Positions 29,510 through 39,469 are shown, counted from the stretch's first letter. The stretch is DNA of 64,000 bases from Glutamicibacter sp. JC586 (GCF_009805585.1 NZ_VHIN01000005.1:1-64000), one strand, 5' to 3'. The notes: generated from the sequence alone by a model not told the origin. Numbers and translations are program-made.

Positions 29510-30919
29510 ATGAGCACAAATTCAACCTTCGATGCCGCAACGAACGGTGTCGATGTCCAGTCACTCAAGAACCATATTGATACACACTTCGAGCAGATCC
29601 TTGAAGAACTCAAGACTTTGGTTTCCATCCCGAGCATTGCTTGGGATTCATTCGATCCACAGAATCTCGAAAAGTCCGCCAAAGCGGTAGCTGAGTTGGC
29701 GAAAAACGCCGGCATGGAGACCGTAGAAATCCTTCGCGAACCAGCCGAGAACGGAGCTATGGGGGCGCCGGCTGTAGTAGCACGACGCCCGGCCGCCGCG
29801 GGCAAGCCAACGGTGCTGTTATACGCACACCATGACGTCCAGCCTCCCGGCAATGAAGCCGACTGGAACACCCCCGTCTTCGAGGCCACCAAGGTTGGTG
29901 ACCGTCTTTTCGGTCGCGGAGCCGCTGACGATAAGGCTGGCATCATGGTTCACATCGCTGCCTTGCGTGCAGTGTTGGATCTTGTGAGCGACTTCGGCGT
30001 GGGGGTCACCTACTTCTTCGAAGGCGAAGAAGAGGCAGGTTCCCCTTCCTTCCGCAACTTCCTCGAAGCCCATCAAGACAAGCTTGCAGCCGATGTTATT
30101 GTCGTCGCAGACTCGAGCAACTGGGCTGTAGGGACTCCTGCACTAACCAGCTCTTTGCGCGGCATGTGTGCAGCGGAAATTACCGTGCGGTCGCTGAACC
30201 ACGCGGTGCACTCAGGGATGTTCGGTGGACCTATTTTGGATGCTCCATTGCTGGCGGCCAAGCTCATTTCCACTTTCCATGATGAAGATGGATCTGTTGC
30301 GGTCAAGGGCTTGGTCTCCAATGAATCAGCCGACGTTGACTTTGATGAAGAGCAATTCAGAAGCGATTCAGGTGTCCTGGAATCCTTCAAGCTCGCGGGC
30401 ACAGGAAAAATCACCGATCGCTTGTGGAATAAACCTGCGCTGAGCGTCATTGGAATTGATATGCCTAGCGTTGATCAGTCATCGAATACTCTCATCGCTC
30501 AAACGCGATTTAAGGTTTCGATGCGCTTGGCTCCGGGGCAAGATCCCTCGAAGGCGCTGACTGCCCTCGAGGAGCACGTCAGGGGAGTGGATCTTCGTGG
30601 CGCTCAGGTTGACTTCAACGCGACCGAGGCGGGTAGCGCGTACAAGGCCGATCTAAATGCTTCGGCCAATGACACTGCTCGCTGGGCCTTGGAACAAGCC
30701 TGGGGCGTTGTACCAGTCAACATGGGGTTGGGCGGGTCCATTCCATTCATCGCCGATTTGCTGGACGTGTTCCCGAAAGCGCAGATCCTCGTGACCGGCG
30801 TGGAAGATCCAGATTCGCGTGCTCATTCAGCCAACGAGTCGCTTCATCTAGGAGACTTCCAGCATGCAATCGAGGCTGAAGCCTTACTGCTAGCCAAGAT
30901 CAACGTCGAAGGACTATAG
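29510..30919 (+). CDS. M20 family dipeptidase
   Basis: Zinc-dependent dipeptidase/aminoacylase-like peptidase, 469 aa. First metal motif YAHHDVQPPG near residue 105, then GRGAADDKAG with the bridging Asp, FFEGEEEAGSP with catalytic Glu residues and a C-terminal ITGV-like block ending RAHSANESLH (DSRAHSANE). The dimerisation lid lies between them. It is cytoplasmic by lack of a signal peptide. Likely role: peptide or dipeptide turnover; the exact substrate is unknown. It stands alone between the DUF3043 gene and erpA. Confidence 0.9.
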   Translation: MSTNSTFDAATNGVDVQSLKNHIDTHFEQILEELKTLVSIPSIAWDSFDPQNLEKSAKAVAELAKNAGMETVEILREPAENGAMGAPAVVARRPAAAGKPTVLLYAHHDVQPPGNEADWNTPVFEATKVGDRLFGRGAADDKAGIMVHIAALRAVLDLVSDFGVGVTYFFEGEEEAGSPSFRNFLEAHQDKLAADVIVVADSSNWAVGTPALTSSLRGMCAAEITVRSLNHAVHSGMFGGPILDAPLLAAKLISTFHDEDGSVAVKGLVSNESADVDFDEEQFRSDSGVLESFKLAGTGKITDRLWNKPALSVIGIDMPSVDQSSNTLIAQTRFKVSMRLAPGQDPSKALTALEEHVRGVDLRGAQVDFNATEAGSAYKADLNASANDTARWALEQAWGVVPVNMGLGGSIPFIADLLDVFPKAQILVTGVEDPDSRAHSANESLHLGDFQHAIEAEALLLAKINVEGL

Positions 30920-31049
30920 AGCGCGTCATGCGTTGTGACACAAGGGGAGAAATCCTAGCGGTTGCGACGTAGGATAGTAGCAAGAACAAGGGCTAAGTCT
31001 CGGGGATACCCTGAGGTGGACGCCACAACGAGCAGTATGGGAGGAAATC

Positions 31050-31424
31050 ATGACTGCAGCTGTTGACCAAACCAAGGGTGACCCAACCGAGTTGCCAACC
31101 CACGAGGTAAACATTTCCGACGTGGCCGCCGAGAAGGTGCGTTCACTGTTGGAGCAGGAAGGTCGCGACGATCTTCGTCTGCGCATCGCCGTTCAGCCTG
31201 GTGGCTGCTCGGGCCTGATTTACCAGCTGTACTTTGACGAGCGAATGCTCGACGGAGACGCTGTACGTAACTTCGATGGTGTCGAGGTCATCGTGGACAA
31301 GATGAGCGTCCCGTACCTTGCTGGTGCATCGATCGACTTCGAGGACACCATCTCGAAGCAGGGCTTCACTATCGATAACCCAACGGCTTCCGGCTCTTGC
31401 GCTTGTGGAGACTCTTTCCACTAG
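31050..31424 (+). CDS. erpA: Iron-sulfur cluster insertion protein ErpA (HesB/IscA family)
   Basis: A-type carrier delivering Fe-S clusters to apoproteins, 124 aa. The three family cysteines are visible: QPGGCSGLIYQL and the C-terminal SCACGDSFH. The ATG has a GGGAGGAAATC Shine-Dalgarno. It lies directly upstream of ctaC, a conserved actinobacterial neighbourhood, and is separated from it by a terminator. Confidence 0.94.
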   Translation: MTAAVDQTKGDPTELPTHEVNISDVAAEKVRSLLEQEGRDDLRLRIAVQPGGCSGLIYQLYFDERMLDGDAVRNFDGVEVIVDKMSVPYLAGASIDFEDTISKQGFTIDNPTASGSCACGDSFH

Positions 31425-31437
31425 GCCTAAGGGAACT

Positions 31438-31490
31438 AACGCCGCTGTTCAAACGTTGAAGAAATTTCTCGTTAGAACAGCGGCGTTTTT
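31438..31490 (+). terminator. terminator of erpA
   Basis: AACGCCGCTGTTC (31438-31450) pairs with GAACAGCGGCGTT (31475-31487), followed by TTTTTC. A 13-bp stem with a 24-base loop. Confidence 0.88.
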
Positions 31491-31539
31491 CGGCATTCTG
31501 ACCCCTAAGAGGGTAAGCTCTACGTTAAGTAGTAAAACT

Positions 31540-31599
31540 ATGTTTCTCTTCGTGAGCCACCTCACTGTGCAACTCGTTAAACCACGAGGTGACTTATGA
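31540..31599 (+). CDS. possible upstream ORF before ctaC
   Basis: A 19-codon ORF (MFLFVSHLTVQLVKPRGDL) sits between the erpA terminator and ctaC. Its stop overlaps an ATG at 31596 that is in frame with ctaC and has GAGGTG four bases upstream. It could be a leader peptide coupling translation, or chance. No Shine-Dalgarno precedes it; a leaderless start would need a better -10 than the TAGTAA seen. Confidence 0.25.
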   Translation: MFLFVSHLTVQLVKPRGDL

Positions 31600-31637
31600 A
31601 GACCACATTCTGCACCAACAAAGAGGAAGGGCCGTCT

Positions 31638-32519
31638 GTGAGTTCGCAAGACCGAACCGGCAGTCGCGGGTCTGCTAAAGCCAAAGTCTTGGCGTTAGTT
31701 GGCACTGGCGCACTGCTTTTGACGGGATGTTCAGCGGAGGCAAAACGCGGTTGGCTCCCAAACGTGGAGCGCGACACCACCAACCACACCGGTGCAATCC
31801 AGGACTTCTGGGTTCACTCGTGGATTGCCGTGGTCGTCATCGGTGTTTTGACCTGGGGATTGATGCTCTGGTGCATCGTCGCTTACCGCCGCCGTAAGAC
31901 TGACACTGGTTACCCACGTCAGCTGAGCTACAACATGCCACTGGAGATCTTCTACACGGCCATTCCTTTGGTCCTTGTTCTAGTCTTCTTTAGCTTCAAC
32001 AACACCCTTGAGAAGAGCATCAACAAGCCTGTTGATTCTCAGCTCGTTGTAGACGTTCGTGCCAAGCAGTGGTCTTGGGACTTCAACTACAGCTACCAGG
32101 GAACTGAGAAGCACTTCGCTGGCACTCAGGCTCACCTGCACACCGATGGCTCGGAAGGTGCTCGCGAAGAGCTACCAACCTTGTACTTGCCAGCAGGCAA
32201 GTCGGTACAGCTGGATCTGAACAGCCGCGACGTTATTCACTCGTTCTGGGTACCAGCCTTCTTGCAGAAGCTGGATATGATCCCGGGCAAGACCAACCAT
32301 ATCTACCTCACCCCACAGGTTGAAGGTAACTATGACGGTAAGTGCGCAGAGCTTTGCGGTGAGTACCACTCCGAAATGTTGTTCAACGTCAAGGTCGTCA
32401 GCGAAGCAGAGTTCAAGGCTCAGCTTGCCAAGATGGACGATGGACACATCGGTGAAGAGTACGACCGTCAGCCAGACGCCGTGAACGGCAAAGTAGTTAC
32501 GCACGGGGAAGGAGAGTAA
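31638..32519 (+). CDS. ctaC: Cytochrome c oxidase subunit II
   Basis: CuA-bearing subunit of the aa3 oxidase, 293 aa. A lipobox (GALLLTGC) ends the signal peptide, two transmembrane helices follow, then the periplasmic cupredoxin domain with [11 protein letters not shown] and the CuA motif [12 protein letters not shown]. The GTG at 31638 is preceded by GAGGAAGGG and yields the usual [10 protein letters not shown] start; the upstream ATG at 31596 also has a good Shine-Dalgarno and would add 14 residues. ctaD follows five bases later. Confidence 0.95.
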   Translation: MSSQDRTGSRGSAKAKVLALVGTGALLLTGCSAEAKRGWLPNVERDTTNHTGAIQDFWVHSWIAVVVIGVLTWGLMLWCIVAYRRRKTDTGYPRQLSYNMPLEIFYTAIPLVLVLVFFSFNNTLEKSINKPVDSQLVVDVRAKQWSWDFNYSYQGTEKHFAGTQAHLHTDGSEGAREELPTLYLPAGKSVQLDLNSRDVIHSFWVPAFLQKLDMIPGKTNHIYLTPQVEGNYDGKCAELCGEYHSEMLFNVKVVSEAEFKAQLAKMDDGHIGEEYDRQPDAVNGKVVTHGEGE

Positions 32520-32524
32520 TCGTT

Positions 32525-34243
32525 ATGTCAACTTTTGAATATGCATCTGATGACTTCAATTCGATTTCCTCGGCCGTGGTCCCAAAGTCGAAGGGTCGCA
32601 TCTTTGTCGACTACATAACTTCGACTGACCACAAGAAGATCGGGTACATGTACCTGATTAGCTCGTTCATCCTGTTCTGCGTTGGTGGCGTTATGGCGCT
32701 GCTGATTCGTGCAGAACTTTTTGAACCAGGTATGCAGATCCTGCAGACCAAGGAACAATACAACCAGCTCTTCACGATGCACGGCACCGTGATGCTTCTG
32801 ATGTTTGCTACTCCACTGTTCGCCGGTTTCGCTAACGTCATGATGCCTTTGCAGATCGGTTCCCCGGATGTGGCCTTCCCACGTCTGAACGCATTGGCTT
32901 TCTGGTTCTTCGCAATGGGATCGGCAATCGCTCTGGCTGGCTACCTCACCCCACAGGGTGCAGCAAGCTTCGGCTGGTTCGCTTACGCTCCACTTTCGAA
33001 CACCACCTTCTCGCCAGGTGTCGGCGGTGACCTTTGGGTCTTCGGTTTGGCTCTGTCGGGCTTCGGTACCATCTTGGGTGCCGTCAACTTCATCACTACG
33101 ATCATCTGCCTTCGCGCTCCTGGTATGACCATGTGGCGCATGTCGATCTTCTCGTGGAACACCTTGATCACTTCGTTGCTGGTTCTGATGGCGTTCCCAC
33201 CATTGGCAGCTGCGTTGTTCGCACTGGGTGCAGACCGTCGTTTTGGCGCTCACATCTTCGATCCTGACAATGGGGGTGCCGTCCTATGGCAGCACTTGTT
33301 CTGGTTCTTCGGACACCCAGAGGTTTACATCATTGCTTTGCCGTTCTTCGGCATCGTTTCTGAGATCTTCCCAGTATTCAGCCGCAAGCCAATCTTCGGC
33401 TACAAGGGTCTGGTCTTCGCGACCATCTCGATTGCTGCATTGTCGGTTTCGGTGTGGGCACACCACATGTACGTCACCGGCTCGGTAATGCTTCCGTTCT
33501 TCGGATTCATGACCATGCTGATCGCTGTACCAACCGGTGTGAAGTTCTTCAACTGGATCGGTACCCTATGGCGCGGCTCGATTACTTTCGAAACCCCAAT
33601 GCTGTGGAGCATCGGCTTCATGATCACCTTCTTGTTCGGTGGTCTGACCGGTATTATCCTTTCAGCACCTGCATTGGACTTCCACGTATCTGACTCCTAC
33701 TTCGTGGTTGCACACTTCCACTACGTAGTCTTCGGTACCGTGGTCTTCGCAATGTTCGCTGGCTTCTACTTCTGGTGGCCAAAGTGGACCGGCAAGATGC
33801 TCAACGAGCGCCTTGGCAAGATTCACTTCTGGATGCTGTTCATCGGCTTCCATGGAACCTTCCTCATCCAGCACTGGTTGGGTGTCATGGGTATGCCGCG
33901 TCGTTACGCCGACTACATGCCTGAAGATGGGTTCACCACCATGAACCAGGTATCGACCGTCTTCGCATTCATCCTGGGTGCATCGATGATTCCATTCTTC
34001 TGGAACGTGTGGGTAACCCACCGAAACGCCAAGAAGGTTGAAGTTGACGATCCTTGGGGCTTCGGCGCATCGCTGGAGTGGGCAACTTCCTGCCCACCAC
34101 CACGTCACAACTTCCACTCGATTCCACGCATCCGTTCAGAGCGTCCAGCTTTGGATCTGCACCACCCGGAACTGAGCGGCCGAGTTACCCCGGAAACTCC
34201 TGTTGCAAAGATCTTCGGCCCTGCTGATCAGAAGGACGTGTAA
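32525..34243 (+). CDS. ctaD: Cytochrome c oxidase subunit I
   Basis: Catalytic heme a/a3-CuB subunit of the terminal oxidase, 572 aa with about twelve transmembrane helices. Conserved sites include [10 protein letters not shown] (heme a His), [14 protein letters not shown] (CuB His and the cross-linked Tyr), WAHHMYVTG (CuB His pair) and [11 protein letters not shown] (heme ligands). It is cotranscribed with ctaC and ctaF, with gaps of five and two bases. Confidence 0.98.
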   Translation: MSTFEYASDDFNSISSAVVPKSKGRIFVDYITSTDHKKIGYMYLISSFILFCVGGVMALLIRAELFEPGMQILQTKEQYNQLFTMHGTVMLLMFATPLFAGFANVMMPLQIGSPDVAFPRLNALAFWFFAMGSAIALAGYLTPQGAASFGWFAYAPLSNTTFSPGVGGDLWVFGLALSGFGTILGAVNFITTIICLRAPGMTMWRMSIFSWNTLITSLLVLMAFPPLAAALFALGADRRFGAHIFDPDNGGAVLWQHLFWFFGHPEVYIIALPFFGIVSEIFPVFSRKPIFGYKGLVFATISIAALSVSVWAHHMYVTGSVMLPFFGFMTMLIAVPTGVKFFNWIGTLWRGSITFETPMLWSIGFMITFLFGGLTGIILSAPALDFHVSDSYFVVAHFHYVVFGTVVFAMFAGFYFWWPKWTGKMLNERLGKIHFWMLFIGFHGTFLIQHWLGVMGMPRRYADYMPEDGFTTMNQVSTVFAFILGASMIPFFWNVWVTHRNAKKVEVDDPWGFGASLEWATSCPPPRHNFHSIPRIRSERPALDLHHPELSGRVTPETPVAKIFGPADQKDV

Positions 34244-34245
34244 CG

Positions 34246-34647
34246 ATGAAAATTGAATCTTGGATTTTCCTAGGTGGCGTTTTCTTCTTCGCACCAATTG
34301 CAGTCGTTTACGGCTACATGACCAATTGGAGCGAATGGGCTGGCCTTATGGGGCTGATAATGTTGGTAGGCCTTTCAGCCATGGTTGGCTGGTACCTGAT
34401 GTTCACCGCCAAGCGTGTTGGCCCTCGTCCCGAAGATCGTGTTGACGGCGAGATCCACGAGAACGCCGGTGACATCGGAATGTTCTCGCCTTGGAGCTGG
34501 TGGCCACTAGTGCTTGCTGGTTCCGCTGCAATTGGCTTCTTGGGCCTCGCAGTTGGCTGGTGGGTCTTCTACATCGGTGCAGGATTGGCCGTTGTAGGTA
34601 TCACTGGCTGGGTTTATGAATACAGCCGTGGAGACCACGCACACTAA
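34246..34647 (+). CDS. ctaF: Cytochrome c oxidase subunit IV (actinobacterial CtaF)
   Basis: Small accessory subunit of the actinobacterial aa3 oxidase, 133 aa with four transmembrane helices. It begins MKIESWIFLGGVFFFAPIAV and contains PRPEDRVDGEIHENAGDIG before the second helical pair, as in the family. It lies two bases after ctaD and is followed by a strong terminator. Confidence 0.93.
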   Translation: MKIESWIFLGGVFFFAPIAVVYGYMTNWSEWAGLMGLIMLVGLSAMVGWYLMFTAKRVGPRPEDRVDGEIHENAGDIGMFSPWSWWPLVLAGSAAIGFLGLAVGWWVFYIGAGLAVVGITGWVYEYSRGDHAH

Positions 34648-34656
34648 GCAGTACAC

Positions 34657-34700
34657 CTAATGGGGTGACAAGCAATTGCTTGTCACCCCATTAGTCTTTT
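34657..34700 (+). terminator. terminator of ctaCDF
   Basis: A 38-base perfect palindrome with arms CTAATGGGGTGACAAGCAA followed by TCTTTTA, starting nine bases after the ctaF stop. Confidence 0.92.
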
Positions 34701-34756
34701 AATATCAGTAAGGTCGATACGACTGTTTCGTCTTAGCTCACAGTAAGAGGTCAAGT

Positions 34757-35539
34757 ATGCGTCACGCCCCGCAACCTAAAGTTGAGGCCCACCTTGATCC
34801 CACCAGCAAACAGAGCAAGTACCGGCAGATCCGCGAGATCCTCAAGACCCACGCCCGCGAAGCTTGCAAGCCAGGGCATAAGCTGCCACCTGAACGTGAG
34901 TTGGCAGAGCACTTTGGCGTAGCAAGAAAAACCATCAGGCAGGCCATCGATGCGTTAGTCGATGAACAGGTTCTCAAACGCGTAGTGGGCATCGGGACTT
35001 TTGTTGTTCCAGAAAAACTCGACCTGCGAGTCAGGCTACATTCCTACTCTGAGGACATGATGCGCCGTGGCATGGTGCCTGATGCCCACGTTCTGGAATT
35101 CGCTGAAATCAAGTCCAACGCAAACCTTGCCCTGCAACTCATGCTGGAGGAGGGTACCCCGGTAGTTCAGTTCAAACGTCTGCTACTGGCCGACGGCACG
35201 CCAATGAGCTTGGATGAAAATTACATGCCGGCGGATCTGGTACCCGGCTTCGTTGACGCTGAGCCCCCGTCAAAGTTGTATCAGGCGCTCCACGAGCGCT
35301 ATGGGATCCTTTTGGAATGGGGCGAGGACCAGGTCGAAAGTACAGCTGCGAGCAAGCGACAAGCGCAACTGTTGGGTGTCGAGCCGGGTTTCCCACTACT
35401 TCAGATCACCAGGTATGCCTACATAGGCGAGCGGCTCGCCGACTACTCTGTTTCTCTCTACCGCTCAGATCGTTACAAGCTCTTCGTGCCACTGCAGCGT
35501 GTCGGTACAAGGACGCCACGGTACTCTGAGGACTTCTGA
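34757..35539 (+). CDS. GntR/HutC-family transcriptional regulator
   Basis: 260 aa. The N-terminal winged helix (YRQIREILKTHAREACKPGH, then KLPPERELAEHFGVARKTIR) is followed by a UTRA effector-binding domain (residues ~95-245, with LDENYMPADLVPGF and YSVSLYRSDRYKLFVP). HutC-type regulators usually sense sugar phosphates or amino-acid derivatives. It lies alone between ctaCDF and the convergent qcr operon. No dedicated target operon is adjacent, so its regulon cannot be inferred. Confidence 0.9.
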   Translation: MRHAPQPKVEAHLDPTSKQSKYRQIREILKTHAREACKPGHKLPPERELAEHFGVARKTIRQAIDALVDEQVLKRVVGIGTFVVPEKLDLRVRLHSYSEDMMRRGMVPDAHVLEFAEIKSNANLALQLMLEEGTPVVQFKRLLLADGTPMSLDENYMPADLVPGFVDAEPPSKLYQALHERYGILLEWGEDQVESTAASKRQAQLLGVEPGFPLLQITRYAYIGERLADYSVSLYRSDRYKLFVPLQRVGTRTPRYSEDF

Positions 35540-35826
35540 GTCGACCAGGAACGCTGCGTTTAGACTTCATCGCATTGCCTTCGTGGAAATATAGCGGGGG
35601 AGTTAGCCCAGCTATCGCCGCTTCAACCAGCTTGTTGCATTAGCGCCGGTGAGCGGTTCCTGAGACCGAATCAGAACTGTGGGCTACTGGCGACCGATCC
35701 AATGGGTTCCTTCGGGCGCTGCAGTGCTCTGAGAGCTGAGAGATCTCTAAATATACTCAGATACTCACAGGCAGTCACGAGATAGCCTTAGAGCACCGCT
35801 GACGGCTTTTGCTTGTGGGTTAAAGA
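35540..35826. other. non-coding stretch between the GntR gene and qcrB
   Basis: No credible gene. It contains an inverted repeat GTGCTCT/AGAGCAC about 60 bases apart (roughly 35724-35798) enclosing smaller GAGAG/CTCTC pairings, and ends in a strong hairpin. A small RNA is possible but unsupported beyond this. Confidence 0.4.
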
Positions 35827-35864
35827 AAACCGGGACACACCTTGTGGTGTGTCCCGGTTTTTGT
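35827..35864. terminator. bidirectional terminator at the end of qcrB
   Basis: AAACCGGGACACACC and its complement around a TTGT loop, with T-rich flanks on both strands, 19 bases beyond the qcrB stop. It ends the qcr operon and any transcript from the GntR side. Confidence 0.9.
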
Positions 35865-35882
35865 GACTAACGCGAGTCGGAA

Positions 35883-37553
35883 TTACTTCTCGATCGAGTC
35901 TGCTTTGTCGCCCTCAACCTCATGGTGACCGTGAGCGGCATGTGCTGCTTCCAGTTCCGATGGGGTTACCGGTGCGACGCGATCTTCGAAGAAGAACTTC
36001 GAGATCATTGCGCGGCGCTTCTCCGAACCGGAGATGTGACCCGCGGCGTCAGGCTCTGCCGGGATGTACTGGCGATCCACGAAGTTGGTCAAGAGGTAAC
36101 GCTTGTAAACGTCGATCTCTTCGTGCTTCTCTGTGAATGCACCTTCAGGGGACATCTGGATGATTCCAGCTTCACGGCCGTGCAAGACGATCTCGCGATC
36201 CTTGCGCTGCAGCGAAAGACAGATACGGCGAGTCAACCAGAAGGCGAAGATTGGGCCAAGGAAGAACAGCGCACGCAACCAGTAGGTCACATCGTTCAGT
36301 GCCACGTGGAAGTGAGTTGCGATCAAGTCAGAGGATGCAGCTGCCCACATCACGCTGTACAAGGTCACACCGGCCATGCCCATTGCGGTACGGAATGGAG
36401 CATTACGTGGACGATCCAGCAGGTGGTGTTCGCGGTTGTCCTTGGTTACCCAACGCTCAATCCATGGCCATGCGAACATGACCGCGAAGATTGCGCCAGC
36501 AGGAACCAGTGCAGGCAACAGAACCGAGAGAACCAGAGTATTGGTTCCCCAAGGGAACGGAATGTTCCACTCGAAGCTGAAGTTTCCAAGAACACCTGGC
36601 ATCAGACGCAACGCGCCGTCAACAAAACCGATGTACCAGTCAGGCTGGGTACCAGCCGAAACAGGGGATGGGTCATACGGTCCATAGTTCCAGATCGGGT
36701 TTATCTGGAAGAGGCCAGCGATCAGGGCAACGATACCGAAGACGATGAAGAAGAATCCACCGGCCTTTGCAGCGTAAACAGGACCAACTGGGAAGCCAAC
36801 AACGTTGTCGTTGGTGCGGCCTGGACCAGGGTACTGGGTGTGCTTGTGGGTCACAACCATGAACAGGTGGATAACGATCAGCAAGATGATCACTGCAGGA
36901 ACGATCATGATGTGCAGCGAGTACAGACGCTGAATGACATGCTCGCCTGGGAACTCGCCACCGAAGAAGAACATCGACAGGTAAGTACCAACGATTGGCA
37001 ACGCCTTCATAACGCCGTCGATAATACGCAGACCGTTACCGGAAAGCAGATCATCGGGCAGGGAGTAGCCGGTGAAGCCAGCGGCCATACCCATGATCAA
37101 CAGAACGCCACCAACAACCCAGTTCAATTCACGTGGGCGACGGAAGGCACCGGTGAAGAATACGCGCAGCATGTGCACGGACAGCGATGCTACGAAGAGC
37201 AGTGCCGACCAGTGGTGAACCTGACGCATGAACAGGCCACCGCGAACATCGAACGAGATGTCCATGGTGGAGGCCATAGCCGTGGACATTCCAAGGCCCT
37301 TCATTGGCACATACGAACCGTCGTAGACCACGTGGGCCATCGATGGATCGAAGAAGAAGGTCAGGAAGGTGCCCGAAAGTAGCAACAGTACGAAGGTGTA
37401 CATTGCGACTTCACCGAACATGAATGACCAGTGATCCGGGAAGATCTTGCGACCGAACTCCTTGATGATGCCAGAGGCACCAACGCGGGAATCAACGAAG
37501 TTCGCAATACGACCGGTAGCGGTCGATGGGGTGTATTCGTTAGATGCACTCAT
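35883..37553 (-). CDS. qcrB: Cytochrome bc1 complex cytochrome b subunit
   Basis: Membrane core of complex III, oxidising menaquinol, 556 aa. Heme b ligands are in FMRQVHHWSALLFV and SVHMLRVFFTG (first helix pair) and in SLHIMIVPAV and LIVIHLFMVVTHKH. The Qo site region has NPIWNYGPYDP (PDWYIGFVDG follows). The long cytoplasmic C-terminal tail is typical of actinobacteria. It is the last gene of ctaE-qcrC-qcrA-qcrB, two bases after qcrA. Confidence 0.97.
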   Translation of the reverse strand: MSASNEYTPSTATGRIANFVDSRVGASGIIKEFGRKIFPDHWSFMFGEVAMYTFVLLLLSGTFLTFFFDPSMAHVVYDGSYVPMKGLGMSTAMASTMDISFDVRGGLFMRQVHHWSALLFVASLSVHMLRVFFTGAFRRPRELNWVVGGVLLIMGMAAGFTGYSLPDDLLSGNGLRIIDGVMKALPIVGTYLSMFFFGGEFPGEHVIQRLYSLHIMIVPAVIILLIVIHLFMVVTHKHTQYPGPGRTNDNVVGFPVGPVYAAKAGGFFFIVFGIVALIAGLFQINPIWNYGPYDPSPVSAGTQPDWYIGFVDGALRLMPGVLGNFSFEWNIPFPWGTNTLVLSVLLPALVPAGAIFAVMFAWPWIERWVTKDNREHHLLDRPRNAPFRTAMGMAGVTLYSVMWAAASSDLIATHFHVALNDVTYWLRALFFLGPIFAFWLTRRICLSLQRKDREIVLHGREAGIIQMSPEGAFTEKHEEIDVYKRYLLTNFVDRQYIPAEPDAAGHISGSEKRRAMISKFFFEDRVAPVTPSELEAAHAAHGHHEVEGDKADSIEK

Positions 37554-37555
37554 GA

Positions 37556-38605
37556 TTAACCACGCTCCCAGTAAGCAGGGCCAACAGGTTCGTGGAAGTC
37601 GCTCTGCGCAACCAAGTAGCCGTCTGCGTCAACCGTAATTGGCAGCTGTGGCAATGCGTGACCCGCAGGACCGAAGACAACCTTGCATTCCTGCGTCAGG
37701 TCGAAGGTCGACTGGTGACAAGGGCACAGCAGGTGGTGCGTGTGCTGCTCGTACAGTGCGATCGGGCAACCAACGTGGGTGCAAATCTTGGAGTACGCAA
37801 CGATGCCGTCAACGTTCCAGTCTTCGCGACCCTCGGAGATCTGCATCTCGGCTGGATCCATACGCATCAGCAGGACCACGGCCTTGGCCTTCTCATTGAG
37901 AGGGTTTTCGGTCTCTTCGATGCCCTCTGGTACAACGTGGAACGCCGAACCGATCTGAACATCCGATGCCTTGATCGGGGTGCCCGAAGGATCGCGAGTC
38001 AGACGAATACCCTTGTCCCACATGGTGTGGCGCATTTGGTCAATCATCTGGTGTGCGTTCTTACCGGTGCGGTCCAAGTCGCGGAACATAAACACGGCTG
38101 GAATTGGAGCCAAAGCGATGGCACCAATCAGGGTGTTACGAATCAGCGGACGACGCTTGATACCGGATTCTTCGACAATGGTGTCCACGATCTCAACGGC
38201 GTCTTGACGGTCGGCCTCAGAGCTGATCTCGTGGCGCATTTCCATGAGCTCGTGATCTGGCATCAAGGTCTTGGCCCAGTGGACAACACCTACACCGATG
38301 CCAAGCATCGCGAAGCCGGTGCCCAAGCCCAGTGCAGCGTTCTGCACACGCAGTTCAGCGAAAGTCATCTCGCCCAGGTGGCCCAGGACGAAGTAGGCCA
38401 CGAAGAAGAAGAGCGTGCCGATGATGGAGATGGTAAATAGGAGCGCTACTTGACGCTCGTGTCGCTTGGCTGCGCGCGGATCGCGATCTGCGAGACGCGG
38501 ACGATGGGGTGGTAAGCCCGGATCGGGGAAACGATCCTGAGCTACATCGTCAGCCTTAGCAACGGTGCCCGAGTTTTCGGGACTGCCGTGACTATGGTCG
38601 CCCAT
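37556..38605 (-). CDS. qcrA: Cytochrome bc1 Rieske iron-sulfur subunit
   Basis: Rieske 2Fe-2S protein of complex III, 349 aa, with three transmembrane helices before the soluble domain, the actinobacterial form. Cluster ligands are in CTHVGCP and CPCHQS. The His- and Pro-rich N-terminus (GDHSHGSPENSG) is cytoplasmic. It lies between qcrC and qcrB in the operon and passes electrons from menaquinol to the diheme QcrC. Confidence 0.97.
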   Translation of the reverse strand: MGDHSHGSPENSGTVAKADDVAQDRFPDPGLPPHRPRLADRDPRAAKRHERQVALLFTISIIGTLFFFVAYFVLGHLGEMTFAELRVQNAALGLGTGFAMLGIGVGVVHWAKTLMPDHELMEMRHEISSEADRQDAVEIVDTIVEESGIKRRPLIRNTLIGAIALAPIPAVFMFRDLDRTGKNAHQMIDQMRHTMWDKGIRLTRDPSGTPIKASDVQIGSAFHVVPEGIEETENPLNEKAKAVVLLMRMDPAEMQISEGREDWNVDGIVAYSKICTHVGCPIALYEQHTHHLLCPCHQSTFDLTQECKVVFGPAGHALPQLPITVDADGYLVAQSDFHEPVGPAYWERG

Positions 38606-38674
38606 GTTTCTCTCTCATCCTTTTGTTAGGAATTTATGTACGTAGTGATGTTGCGGCTTGCGCCGCGCGTTGCT

Positions 38675-39469
38675 TTAGGAAGGACGCGAGGTCAACCAAA
38701 TGGTGAAGGCGATGATGATACCTAGACCAGCGGTCCAGGTGAACAAACCTTCAGCAACCGGGCCCAAGGAACCCAAGGCAGCGCCGCCAGCAGAACCATT
38801 AGCTTCAATGGTCTTCAGGAAGGTGATCACGTCACGCTTCTCGTCTGGGGTGATGTTGGAATCGTTGAACACTGGCATGTTCTGTGGGCCCGTAGCCATC
38901 GCTTCGTAGATGTGCTTCTCGGTGACGCCCGTCAAAGTCGGGGCGAACTTACCACGGGTCAGTGCACCACCGGCTGCTGCCGCGTTGTGGCACATCGCGC
39001 AGTTCACACGGAATACAGTTCCACCATGAGCGGCGTCGCCCTGGGTGGTATCTAGGTACTCTTCATCCGGGACAGACGGACCTGCACCCAGGCTGGCGAC
39101 ATAAGCTGCCAGCTGAGAGATCTGCTTGTCGTCGAACTGGGCTGGCTTAGCCTGAGCCTGTGGGCCCTGCATCTGCATTGGCATACGGCCAGTGCCGACC
39201 TGGAAGTCGACAGCCGCCGCGCCAACGCCGATCAGCGATGGACCGGAGTCAGAACCTTCGGCATGCATGCCGTGGCAGGTAGCACAGTTGGCGGCGAAAA
39301 GCTTTTGACCAGAATCAACATCGGACTGCGATGCTGCGGTGGTCTCCGCGGCCTTCGCTTCGCTGATGTTTCCTGCTGCGGTGTAGAGACTGCCGGTAAT
39401 CAGCAATCCAAACAGAAGCAGGGCCACAGCGGCGAGCGGGTGGCGGCGCTTTTTCGAAAGAGCCTTCAC
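38675..39469 (-). CDS. qcrC: Diheme cytochrome c subunit of the bc1 complex
   Basis: Cytochrome cc subunit that links complex III to the aa3 oxidase in actinobacteria without soluble cytochrome c, 264 aa. Two heme c motifs are CATCH at residues 62-66 and CAMCH at 157-161. There is an N-terminal membrane helix and a C-terminal anchor (FTWTAGLGIIIAFTIWL). The GTG at 39469 has GAGGA eight bases upstream; the GTG at 39484 would add five residues. It is downstream of ctaE. Confidence 0.95.
   Translation of the reverse strand: MKALSKKRRHPLAAVALLLFGLLITGSLYTAAGNISEAKAAETTAASQSDVDSGQKLFAANCATCHGMHAEGSDSGPSLIGVGAAAVDFQVGTGRMPMQMQGPQAQAKPAQFDDKQISQLAAYVASLGAGPSVPDEEYLDTTQGDAAHGGTVFRVNCAMCHNAAAAGGALTRGKFAPTLTGVTEKHIYEAMATGPQNMPVFNDSNITPDEKRDVITFLKTIEANGSAGGAALGSLGPVAEGLFTWTAGLGIIIAFTIWLTSRPS

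Noticed and set aside
35922-37382. Long plus-strand open frame (486 codons) opposite qcrB
   Set aside because: Shadow of qcrB, whose transmembrane and heme motifs are unmistakable on the minus strand; the antisense product is His/Asp/Gln-rich and domainless.
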